The translations under genes and the position numbers were made by a program. Under the pieces are notes generated by a model. It saw only the letters and a program-made list of their open reading frames with translations. It was not told the origin of the DNA and ran no database searches. A stretch of 12,920 nt of DNA from positions 1-12,920 of the forward strand of contig RKRS01000098.1 of assembly GCA_007571275.1 (NCBI GenBank), given 5' to 3'. This DNA is from Dehalococcoidia bacterium (GTDB lineage: Bacteria; Chloroflexota; Dehalococcoidia; Bin125). This document shows, in pieces, positions 6,743 to 12,920 of the stretch; the stretch's first letter is position 1; each line of letters starts with the position of its first letter.

Positions 6743-8843
6743 GCAGCTGACGATCTCGGATGTCGCCAGCTACCCGCGTCCTGGGATGGATGCGCCGGGA
6801 CTGATCGGCTTCACGCCCGACAGCGCGGCGGTGAACTGGTTGCACGCTGAGGATGGCGGGCTGGTGCGCTCGCTGTGGCGGATTGACATCGCCAGCGGCG
6901 AACGCTCGGTGATCGCCGGTCCTGGCGCTCGGGCGCCGATGTCGCGTGAGGAGCAGTTGCTGCGCGAACGAACCCGCACCCGAGAGTTGGGCGTCGCCTC
7001 ATATTCCTGGGCTCGCGACTCCGACGCGCCGGTTCTGATGATTCCCGGTGCGACAGTGCGCGTCGCGGTCGGCGACGAACCCCTGCGCGAGTTGGCAGGT
7101 ACCGAAGGCGCACTCACCCCCAGCTTGAGCCCTGACGGAACGCAGCTGTCGTTTGTTCGCGGCGGCGAGCTGTACGTGCTCGCCGTTGACGGCGGCTCAG
7201 AGCCGCGCCAGCTGACGACGGGCGCGGAAGAGGGGATCACGCACGGACTCGCCGACTACATCGCGCAGGAAGAATTCGGTCAGTTGCGCGGACACTGGTG
7301 GTCGACGGATGGGCTGATCGCGTATCTGCGTGTGGATGAGCGTCACGTCGCTCCCTACCCGATCGTTCATCAGGGCAGAACCGATGTAGACGTTGAGACC
7401 CATCGTTATCCCTTCGCCGGCGACGACAACGCGCACGTGTCGTTGTGGATCGTGGACACGGCGTCGGGCGAGTCCAGCGAATGTTCGCTGCCCGATGAAG
7501 ACGGATATCTCGTCCGTGTCACCTGGTGGCCGACTGCTGATGGCGGGCAGCGACTGGTCGCGCAGTGGGTTGATCGGGAGCAGAAGCGACTACAGCTGCT
7601 CGCCTTCACCGACGGCGCTCGAACCATCCTGATTGATGAACAACAGGAACCGTGGGTCAACGTGGCTGACGACGCACGGGGGCTACAGGACGGGACGTTT
7701 CTCTGGTCCTCGGAGGCGTCTGGATTGCGCCATCTGTCACTGCGTCACTCCGATGGCCCTACGATCCGAACGTTGACCGACGGCGACTGGATCGTGGACG
7801 GCGTCATTGGCGTGCACGAGGAGAGCCGCTGGGTGTATTTCAGCAGCACGCGCGGCTCGCCGCTTGAACGTCGAGTCGAGCGGGTGTCGCTGGATGGCGG
7901 AGCGATTGAGCAACTGTCTGAGCCTGGCGGGGTGCATGGCGCAGCGCTCTCGCGGGACGGACAGTGGCTGGCGATGATGAGTTCGTCGCTGAACTCGCCA
8001 CCGACCGTTTCGCTCGTCTCCGTCGATGGCTCGGAGCGTCGAACGCTCTATGAGTCCGATGCCTCCATCGAATCGTTGGGGCTGCCTGCTCCGGAGTTGC
8101 GCACCTGTTCGGCCGCCGACGGAACCACGCTCTACGGGGCGCTCTATCGACCGGAATCGCCCGCGCCCTGGCCACTGCTGGTCGCGGTCTATGGCGGACC
8201 CCATGCCCAGACCGTGCTGGACGCCTGGGGACTGACCGTCGATCTGCGAGCCCAATATCTCGCGCAGCAGGGCTATCTGGTGATCAAGCTGGACAATCGT
8301 GGCATGGCTGGACGCGGGCTTGAGTTCGAGGCCCATCTGCACCGGAAGATGGGGACAATTGAAGTCGATGACCAGGCGGCGGCAGTCGAGCAACTGGTCG
8401 CTGAGGGACTGGTCGACGCGGAGCGCGTTGGTATCTACGGCTGGTCGTACGGCGGTTACATGACGGTGATGTCGATGTTGCGGCGTCCGGACCTGTTCAA
8501 GGTTGGCGTCTCGGGCGCGCCGGTCTCGGACTGGGATGGCTACGACACGGGCTACACCGAGCGCTACATGGGCACGCCACAGAACAACGCCGAGGGTTAC
8601 CGCGAGGGCTCGCTGTTGACTCATGCAGACAAGCTGCAAGGTCAGCTACTACTGATTCACGGCGGCGTCGATGAGAACGTCCACTTTCGGCACACTGCAC
8701 GACTGATCACGGCATTGACCGACGCTGATCGCGACTATGACCTGTTGATGTTCCCCGAAGAGCGTCATATGCCTCGAGACCAGACTGGCCTGGAGTATCA
8801 GGAGCGACGCGTCGCCCGCTACTTCGAGCGTCACCTGCAGTAA
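6735..8843 (+). CDS. Dipeptidyl peptidase IV (S9B serine peptidase)
   Basis: DPP IV cuts Xaa-Pro or Xaa-Ala dipeptides from peptide N-termini. The 702-residue protein has an N-terminal beta-propeller (about 20-440) and an alpha/beta-hydrolase domain (about 450-702). The catalytic triad is S571 (GWSYGGYM), D646 (HGGVDENVH) and H678 (EERHMP). The tyrosine of AVYGGPH (Y486) sits where the oxyanion tyrosine is expected. The double glutamate that holds the substrate amino group is E179-E180 (AQEEFGQLRGHWWS), separating true DPP IV from other S9 peptidases. No signal peptide is seen, so it probably acts on imported peptides in the cytoplasm. The ATG lies inside the end of the PepP-like gene (8-base overlap), giving a tightly coupled pair for proline-rich peptides. 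Confidence 0.93.
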   Translation: MAKQLTISDVASYPRPGMDAPGLIGFTPDSAAVNWLHAEDGGLVRSLWRIDIASGERSVIAGPGARAPMSREEQLLRERTRTRELGVASYSWARDSDAPVLMIPGATVRVAVGDEPLRELAGTEGALTPSLSPDGTQLSFVRGGELYVLAVDGGSEPRQLTTGAEEGITHGLADYIAQEEFGQLRGHWWSTDGLIAYLRVDERHVAPYPIVHQGRTDVDVETHRYPFAGDDNAHVSLWIVDTASGESSECSLPDEDGYLVRVTWWPTADGGQRLVAQWVDREQKRLQLLAFTDGARTILIDEQQEPWVNVADDARGLQDGTFLWSSEASGLRHLSLRHSDGPTIRTLTDGDWIVDGVIGVHEESRWVYFSSTRGSPLERRVERVSLDGGAIEQLSEPGGVHGAALSRDGQWLAMMSSSLNSPPTVSLVSVDGSERRTLYESDASIESLGLPAPELRTCSAADGTTLYGALYRPESPAPWPLLVAVYGGPHAQTVLDAWGLTVDLRAQYLAQQGYLVIKLDNRGMAGRGLEFEAHLHRKMGTIEVDDQAAAVEQLVAEGLVDAERVGIYGWSYGGYMTVMSMLRRPDLFKVGVSGAPVSDWDGYDTGYTERYMGTPQNNAEGYREGSLLTHADKLQGQLLLIHGGVDENVHFRHTARLITALTDADRDYDLLMFPEERHMPRDQTGLEYQERRVARYFERHLQ

Positions 8844-8860
8844 GGAACGTTGGAGGAACG

Positions 8861-9652
8861 ATGCCGATTCCCAGCACAGCAGCGGATGCAGCGGCGCTCT
8901 TGGGTGTCGGCCTGACAGCCGACCGCGACACGATTCGAGATCGTTACCGACGCCTCGCGCGGATCTATCACCCCGACGCGAATCCCGATGACGATGCCGC
9001 CGGCGCGCGGATGCTGGAGCTGAACGCAGCGGTCGATCTGTTGCTGGGCTCGGACACGCCGACACTGGACGAAGCGTTCGCGCCGCAGCCCACGGCTCGC
9101 GCCCTGACGCGTCGTGAACAGCGCCGCGAACGCAGCATTCGCGAGGCGTTGCAACATCTGCCCTATGGGGTCTACGTCATCGGCACGGTTACGTCGGAGG
9201 GCACGCCCAATGCCATGGTCGCAGACTGGGTGATGCAGGTATCGTTCAAACCTCGCATCCTCTGCGTCTCGTTCGAGCGCGATGCCGCTTCGCTGCGCAA
9301 CCTGCGTGAAACTCGGCAGCTGACGGTGAATCTGTTGCCAGAGTCCGGGATGGACCTGGCCGCGCGATTTCTACAACCGACCAATCCGTCCAAGATCGAG
9401 GGGCGTTCCGCCAAGTTCGCCGCGCCAGACAAAATGCGAGGCGTGGCCTATCAACAGCTGGAGCATCCATCGCTCGAGGGCGGCGCGCCGGTGCTGGAGG
9501 ACTCGCTCGCCTGGATTGCCGCTGAAGCGCAGCAGTTCATCCCGATCGGCGAGCACATCCTCGCGCTCTGTCGAGTATTTGACGGCGACGCCCTGCCAAT
9601 CGACGAAGGGCCGCTGACCTCGCTCTATACCGGCTGGCACTATGGCGGCTAG
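8861..9652 (+). CDS. J-domain / flavin reductase-like domain fusion protein
   Basis: Two families are joined in one uninterrupted 263-residue frame. Residues about 8-63 form a DnaJ-type J-domain: a helix-II-like DTIRDRYRRLARIY, the diagnostic HPD at 37-39 (YHPDANPD), and a helix-III-like ARMLELNAAVDLLLG. A basic linker (ALTRREQRRERSIREA, 81-96) leads to a flavin reductase-like, FMN-binding split-barrel domain at about 97-263 (LPYGVYVIGTV, NAMVADWVMQVSF, LCVSFERDAASLRNLRETR). J-domains stimulate the Hsp70 ATPase; this barrel family uses FMN or FAD to reduce flavin or quinone-like substrates. What the combination does is unknown. The ATG is supported by a strong GGAGG at 8852-8856, 17 bases after the DPP IV stop, so it belongs to the same operon. 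The domain calls are confident; the role is not. Confidence 0.85.
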   Translation: MPIPSTAADAAALLGVGLTADRDTIRDRYRRLARIYHPDANPDDDAAGARMLELNAAVDLLLGSDTPTLDEAFAPQPTARALTRREQRRERSIREALQHLPYGVYVIGTVTSEGTPNAMVADWVMQVSFKPRILCVSFERDAASLRNLRETRQLTVNLLPESGMDLAARFLQPTNPSKIEGRSAKFAAPDKMRGVAYQQLEHPSLEGGAPVLEDSLAWIAAEAQQFIPIGEHILALCRVFDGDALPIDEGPLTSLYTGWHYGG

Positions 9653-9769
9653 GCCGCCGTCGCCATTATCCGGGGCTGTCGTCGTCCGACGGGCAGGACA
9701 GCACTCATACCAAGCAGCGCCGAGTCGACCATCCGCAAGGACGAACGGGATTGCTCCGGCGATCGCTGA

Positions 9770-9798
9770 GCCCGAACAGCCGATGCGGCTGTTCGGGC
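9770..9798. promoter_or_regulatory. Perfect 13-bp inverted repeat with the MFS start codon in its loop
   Basis: The left arm GCCCGAACAGCCG (9770-9782) and right arm CGGCTGTTCGGGC (9786-9798) are exact reverse complements, separated only by ATG (9783-9785), the preferred MFS start. As RNA this would hide the start codon and the ribosome-binding region. As DNA it would be a near-palindromic operator. No T-run follows, so it is not a standard terminator. The structure is directly visible; its function is inferred. Confidence 0.6.
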
Positions 9799-11012
9799 GA
9801 CGCGTCCGCACGTTCGAGTCATTCCGCGAGCCGGCCTTTAGCTGGTTCTTTGTTTCGACCCTGGCCCAGATGTACTCGGCGATCGGGCAGATGTTTGTCC
9901 GCTCGTTCCTGGTCTACGAGTTGACCGGCTCGTACGCCGCGATGGGGCTGGTCGCGTTGGTTGGCGGCGTGGTGCAGTTCCTGCTCGGGCCATACGGCGG
10001 CGTGCTCGCTGACCGCTTCCCCAAGAAGACGGTGACGCAGGTCTTCCAGCTCGTGGGCTTCCTCAACGCGTTCGTGATTGGCACGCTGGCGATCTTCGGC
10101 ATTCTCGAGTTCTGGCATCTGCTGATCTCGTCGATCTCGCAAGGCGTGCTGGTGGCGCTGATGGTGCCGGCGCGACAGGCGATGGTGTCGGAGATCGTCT
10201 CCAGAGAGCGAATTATGAACGGGGTCGCGCTCAATACGGCGGCGATGAACATTATGCAGTTTGCCGCTCCGTTGATCGGTGGGGCGTTGCTTGCGACGGC
10301 CGGCGCGGGCGTCACGTTTTATGTCATGGCTGGCTGTTATGCGCTTGCGATCCTGACGATGTTGCCAATCCCCACGGTCGCCGCGCAGGCAGGTCAGGGC
10401 GGTGGCGGACCGCGCGAGGCGTTCCGCGACATCGTGGACGGGTTCCGCTACATCGCCGGGCACCGAGTGCTACGCATGATCCTGCTGCTCTCCTTCTGTG
10501 TCTCAACGCTCGGTATGCCGTTCCAGGGACTGCTGCCAGGCTTCGTGCAGGACGCATTCGACGCCGGGCCAGCGCTGGCCTCGCTGTTCATGACCTTCTC
10601 CGCGGTGGGAGCGTTCCTGGCTGCGCTGATCATCGCCTCGCTGCGTCGACGCGGGCGCGGTCAGCTCCTGCTCCTGATGGGCGCGGCGGTTGGCGCCGCC
10701 ACCCTGGGCGTCGCGATCTCACCGTGGATTTGGCTCAGTTTGCCGATCATGATCTTCATGGGCATCGGACAGGCGGGGCGCATGACGATGGCGTCCGCCC
10801 TGATTCAGGAACAGGCCGACCCCGCCTTCCGAGGCCGCGCGATGTCGGTGTTGATGATGCAATTCGCGTTGATGCAGGGCGGAGTCTTTGTGCTCGGGAT
10901 CGCCGCAGAGTTGGTCGGGATCAGACTCGCGGTCTTCGTCGTCGCCTCGGCCTTGCTGTCCGTGTTGGTCGTCTTCGGCGCGCTCTCGCCAACCCTGCGC
11001 CGTCTGCAATAG
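9783..11012 (+). CDS. MFS transporter, EntS/MFS_3-type exporter
   Basis: This is a major facilitator superfamily membrane protein, probably a proton-driven exporter. From the ATG at 9783 it has 409 residues and about 12 hydrophobic segments. Motif A is GGVLADRFPKK (72-82) between the second and third. The MVPARQAMVSEIV stretch (127-139) and NGVALNTAAMN (146-156) are typical of the MFS_3/EntS-like group. A glycine-rich loop (about 200-213) divides the halves. An upstream in-frame ATG at 9642 overlaps the previous gene and would add 47 residues. That stretch has no hydrophobic segment, uses codons rare elsewhere here (AGG, TTA) and has no ribosome site, so 9783 is preferred. That start also lacks a Shine-Dalgarno and lies in a hairpin loop. 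The substrate is unknown. Confidence 0.88.
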   Translation: MRLFGRRVRTFESFREPAFSWFFVSTLAQMYSAIGQMFVRSFLVYELTGSYAAMGLVALVGGVVQFLLGPYGGVLADRFPKKTVTQVFQLVGFLNAFVIGTLAIFGILEFWHLLISSISQGVLVALMVPARQAMVSEIVSRERIMNGVALNTAAMNIMQFAAPLIGGALLATAGAGVTFYVMAGCYALAILTMLPIPTVAAQAGQGGGGPREAFRDIVDGFRYIAGHRVLRMILLLSFCVSTLGMPFQGLLPGFVQDAFDAGPALASLFMTFSAVGAFLAALIIASLRRRGRGQLLLLMGAAVGAATLGVAISPWIWLSLPIMIFMGIGQAGRMTMASALIQEQADPAFRGRAMSVLMMQFALMQGGVFVLGIAAELVGIRLAVFVVASALLSVLVVFGALSPTLRRLQ

Positions 11013-11086
11013 TGGGGATGCGCAACATCGGTCTTCGTCTATCTTGACGCCAGTGATCAGCCGATCAGCGAGACAAAGGGGCGGGC

Positions 11087-11521
11087 ATGATTACCTATCT
11101 CGATCACGTGGGCATCGTCGCGCACTCTCTGGAAGAGGCGGGAGCAGTACTGGTCGATCAGCTCGGCCTGCAGTACGACAAGGAGCGCACACCGTTCCCC
11201 AAGGGCGGCTTCTTCGCTCCCGAACGCACCAAGATCTTCTTTGTCAAGGTCAATCTGGGCGAGACGCGGATCGAGATCCTGCTGCCCGAGGACAACCTCA
11301 GCGGAATTGGCAGATACCTGGAGCGTCGCGGGCCGGGATTACATCATCTCGGCTACGGATCGACCGACGTGGTTGGCGATACCAAGCTGTTCATGGAGCG
11401 CGGGCTCTCATACATCGACTTCGGCGGTCCCATCGAAGAGATCACGGCCTCATTCTTCCACCCCAAGACGGCCGGCGGCATTCTGACGGAGATCGTGCCA
11501 GATCGTCGGCCGCAGACTTAG
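11087..11521 (+). CDS. Methylmalonyl-CoA epimerase-like VOC protein
   Basis: Methylmalonyl-CoA epimerase interconverts the 2S and 2R forms of methylmalonyl-CoA between propionyl-CoA carboxylase and the B12-dependent mutase. The 144-residue protein has the VOC paired beta-alpha-beta-beta-beta layout. Candidate metal ligands sit in order: H7 (LDHVGI), E63 (TRIEILLPE), H86 or H87 (GLHHLGYG) and E135 (GILTEIVP). The phrases LERRGPGLHHLGY and FFHPKTAGGILTEIV closely match the epimerase signature. Residues about 30-57 (TPFPKGGFFAPERTKIFFVKV) look unlike typical epimerases, so another VOC substrate is possible. The ATG at 11087 follows AAAGGGG (11075-11081), 74 bases after the MFS stop, with no obvious terminator between. 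It overlaps the convergent GNAT gene by four bases. The carboxylase upstream supports a propionate role, though no mutase is in the window. Confidence 0.78.
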   Translation: MITYLDHVGIVAHSLEEAGAVLVDQLGLQYDKERTPFPKGGFFAPERTKIFFVKVNLGETRIEILLPEDNLSGIGRYLERRGPGLHHLGYGSTDVVGDTKLFMERGLSYIDFGGPIEEITASFFHPKTAGGILTEIVPDRRPQT

Positions 11522-12003
11522 GCAAGATCGGCAATGCCGTCGGCATCGAGTCGATAGAGCAACCATTCCGATTCGTGTGTCATGCCGAGCCGATGGTAGA
11601 ACTCACGGGCCGGGTTCCAGTCCAGCACTGAGAGATCGAGGCGAGCCCAGCCGCGCTGTTCGGCGATCCGGGCCAGCGCCTGCATCAAGGCGAAGCCAGC
11701 CCCGGTTCCCCGAGCTTCAGGGACAATGAACAGATCCTCGAGGTACAGCGCCGGCGTCCCGGTCCAGGTTGAGTAGTGCGGGAAGAACAACGCCATCCCG
11801 AGCGGCTCGCCATTCCGCTCGGCGATCAGCGTCTCGAACAACCGTTGCTCGCCGAATCCGTCGCGACGGATGCTCGCAACCGTGGCTTTGACAGTCGAAC
11901 GCGGCTCATGCTCAAACTCAGCCAGTCCGACGATGAAGTTGAGGATGGTTTGCGCATCGTCGGGCACAGCCTCGCGGACGATCACGCTCGGCAGATCAGA
12001 CAC
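11518..12003 (-). CDS. GNAT N-acetyltransferase, SSAT/thialysine acetyltransferase-like
   Basis: GNAT enzymes transfer acetyl from acetyl-CoA to a primary amine. The 161-residue product has the SSAT-like pattern: IVREAVPDDA at the start, FFPHYSTWTGTPALYLEDLFIVPEARGTGAG in the middle (motif A pyrophosphate loop at about 98-103) and LDLSVLDWNPAREFYHRLGM (Y136 as likely acid). Spermidine/spermine or thialysine acetyltransferases share the YSTW...LYLEDLFV..EYRG pattern, so a polyamine or diamine substrate is likely but unproven. I chose GTG at 12003: it lies 11 bases past the crotonase stop with AGGG just upstream, and homology begins there. An in-frame ATG at 12075 would lie deep inside the crotonase gene and add a basic, unrelated sequence. 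Third gene of the leftward operon. Its TAA overlaps the TAG of the convergent VOC gene. Confidence 0.87.
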   Translation of the reverse strand: MSDLPSVIVREAVPDDAQTILNFIVGLAEFEHEPRSTVKATVASIRRDGFGEQRLFETLIAERNGEPLGMALFFPHYSTWTGTPALYLEDLFIVPEARGTGAGFALMQALARIAEQRGWARLDLSVLDWNPAREFYHRLGMTHESEWLLYRLDADGIADLA

Positions 12004-12013
12004 TGTTAGCGCC

Positions 12014-12808
12014 CTACTCCCCGGTGAAGACCGGTGGACGTTTCTCGATGAATGACGCCTGAGCCTCGCGTACATCGTGCTCAGAGCGAGTGGCGTGGGA
12101 GATCGCGGTGATCTCGTTGCGCAAGGCTTCTTCCAGCGTGGCGTTGAGGTTGCGTTGCATCACACGCTTTGCTGATCGTGAGGCAAGCGGTGGCCAGAAG
12201 GCAATCTCGGTCGCCAGCGCGCGAGCACGGATCATCAGCTCTTCATGCGGTACGCGTTGATTGATCAGGCCGATTTCCAGCGCTTCATCAGACTCGACGA
12301 ACCGACTGGTCTGAACCAACTCAACGGCCTTGGGGTAGCCAACCACACGCGGCAGGAACCAGGTCATGCCAGCATCGGGACTCAGCGAGCGCTCGAGGAA
12401 GACCACCTTGAAGCGCGCCTTCTCGGAGCCAACCCGCAGGTCGCAGGCGAGCGCGAGGCTCATACCCGCCCCGGCGGCAACGCCGTTGACTGCGGCAATG
12501 GTTGGCTTATCCAGCTGTCCGAAGGCAAGCGCCTGGTGTCCCACCCAACCAAATTCGTCCATGCGGTCGTTTTGCGTATCGGGTGCGGAGTCACGCGGAC
12601 GGGCGGTCAGGTCGGCGCCCGAGCAGAAACCGCGTCCGGCGCCGGTCACGATCACAACGCGCACATCATCATCAGCCTGTAGCTGACCAGCCGCGGCGAC
12701 CATCTCATTGTGCAGATCGCGCGACAGTGCGTTGAGCTTCTCCGGTCGGTCGAGCATGATCGTGCCGATCTGGTCGGAGATCTCGAGTCGTAGATGCTGG
12801 AAGGTCAT
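12014..12808 (-). CDS. Crotonase-family enoyl-CoA hydratase/isomerase (PaaG-like active site)
   Basis: Crotonase enzymes act on acyl-CoA thioesters, stabilising an enolate in an oxyanion hole. The 264-residue protein has the signatures RPEKLNAL (21-28), RGFCSGADL (59-67, first oxyanion loop) and AAVNGVAAGAGMSLALACDL (second oxyanion loop and hexapeptide core). In the active-site segment it reads LSPDAGMTWFLPR, with D145 where PaaG-type isomerases keep their catalytic aspartate. The glutamate of the classic hydratase PEI motif is missing (KVVF). It may therefore be an isomerase rather than a hydratase. The ATG at 12808 is chosen over the one at 12820: it forms an ATGA overlap with the tag stop codon and has GGAG six bases upstream. 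Middle gene of the leftward operon. The substrate is unknown. Confidence 0.9.
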   Translation of the reverse strand: MTFQHLRLEISDQIGTIMLDRPEKLNALSRDLHNEMVAAAGQLQADDDVRVVIVTGAGRGFCSGADLTARPRDSAPDTQNDRMDEFGWVGHQALAFGQLDKPTIAAVNGVAAGAGMSLALACDLRVGSEKARFKVVFLERSLSPDAGMTWFLPRVVGYPKAVELVQTSRFVESDEALEIGLINQRVPHEELMIRARALATEIAFWPPLASRSAKRVMQRNLNATLEEALRNEITAISHATRSEHDVREAQASFIEKRPPVFTGE

Positions 12809-12920
12809 GTATTGCTCCATTCAGTGAGCAGCCTATCGCGCATTCGCGCAACCTCCGCAAAACGAAAGCAGCTCGCCTCGTGATCGTTCACGATCCCGAC
12901 CGCCTGCATGAAGGAGTAGC
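12805..12920 (-). CDS. tag: DNA-3-methyladenine glycosylase I, C-terminal fragment
   Basis: Only the last 37 codons lie in the window; the gene continues past the right edge. Read on the minus strand they give YSFMQAVGIVNDHEASCFR followed by a variable tail ending WSNT and TGA (12807-12805). E. coli Tag ends with a nearly identical stretch (YSFMQACGLVNDHVVGC). Its histidine and cysteine are zinc ligands, and the same H-x3-C pair is kept here (NDHEASC). Tag removes 3-methyladenine from alkylated DNA as the first step of base excision repair. The stop overlaps the crotonase ATG (ATGA), so it is the upstream neighbour in the leftward operon. The fragment is short but the match is distinctive. 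Confidence 0.85.
   Translation of the reverse strand, partial: YSFMQAVGIVNDHEASCFRFAEVARMRDRLLTEWSNT

Noticed and set aside
7737..8639. 300-codon open frame antisense to the DPP IV gene.
   Set aside because: It lies opposite the catalytic domain, whose conservation explains the sequence, and its product shows no domain or ribosome site.
9642..9782. 47-codon N-terminal extension of the MFS gene from the upstream ATG.
   Set aside because: It has no Shine-Dalgarno, uses AGG and TTA codons rare in the neighbouring genes, and lacks any hydrophobic or family-conserved sequence. It remains possible because the start at 9783 also lacks a Shine-Dalgarno.
12004..12075. Longer GNAT gene starting at an ATG inside the crotonase gene.
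   Set aside because: It would give a 72-base overlap and a basic leader with no similarity to GNAT proteins, whereas GTG at 12003 has AGGG upstream and starts where homology starts.
12809..12820. Crotonase start at ATG 12820.
   Set aside because: ATG 12808 has a well-placed GGAG and an ATGA overlap with the tag stop codon, which is typical of operon junctions.
12835..12852. TATCGCGCATTCGCGCAA looked like an operator or promoter for the crotonase gene.
   Set aside because: It lies within the tag coding frame, which explains the sequence, and the repeat is just alternating CG.

Overview
The window is a dense, GC-rich bacterial chromosomal segment of about 12.9 kb. It holds ten protein genes plus the tail of an eleventh, with almost no spacer DNA. 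It has no phage, plasmid, transposase, CRISPR or RNA genes that I can see. Three features suggest a Chloroflexota-type bacterium (SAR202, Dehalococcoidia or Thermomicrobia-like): a tandem CaiB/BaiF CoA-transferase, a PurO-like IMP cyclohydrolase in a bacterial setting, and TANNNT boxes six bases before start codons. That placement is inference from gene content; no marker gene confirms it.

Layout, left to right. A double-length CaiB/BaiF CoA-transferase (71-2470, +) has its own Shine-Dalgarno site and a structured leader. It converges on a PurO-like gene (2614-3372, -). Between them lies a hairpin-rich element with terminal inverted repeats (2488-2614), which ends inside the PurO-like stop codon. 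A 47-bp divergent promoter region (3373-3419) separates the PurO-like gene from a rightward run of genes: biotin carboxylase/BCCP acyl-CoA carboxylase alpha subunit (3420-5321), M24 Xaa-Pro aminopeptidase-like protein (5318-6742), S9B dipeptidyl peptidase IV (6735-8843), a J-domain/flavin-reductase fusion (8861-9652), an MFS exporter (9783-11012) and a methylmalonyl-CoA epimerase-like VOC protein (11087-11521). The first three overlap end to start. The leftward group at the right edge is the C-terminus of 3-methyladenine DNA glycosylase I (tag, a gene readable only in its last 37 codons), a crotonase-family enzyme (ATGA overlap with tag) and an SSAT-like GNAT acetyltransferase. The GNAT and VOC stop codons overlap by four bases.

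How the genes may work together. Four genes handle CoA thioesters: the CoA-transferase, carboxylase alpha, epimerase-like protein and crotonase. This fits breakdown of branched or odd-chain acids through propionyl- and methylmalonyl-CoA. The two proline-specific peptidases form a coherent module: DPP IV releases Xaa-Pro dipeptides and the M24 enzyme removes the residue before proline. Together they suggest a heterotroph living on peptides and organic acids. This linkage is inferred from gene order and family knowledge.

The most unusual items are the DnaJ-type J-domain fused to a flavin-reductase domain, the MFS start codon lying in the loop of a perfect 13-bp inverted repeat, the symmetrical pair of apparently leaderless divergent promoters, and the TIR-bounded hairpin element. 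No clearly new multi-gene defence or mobile system is visible.
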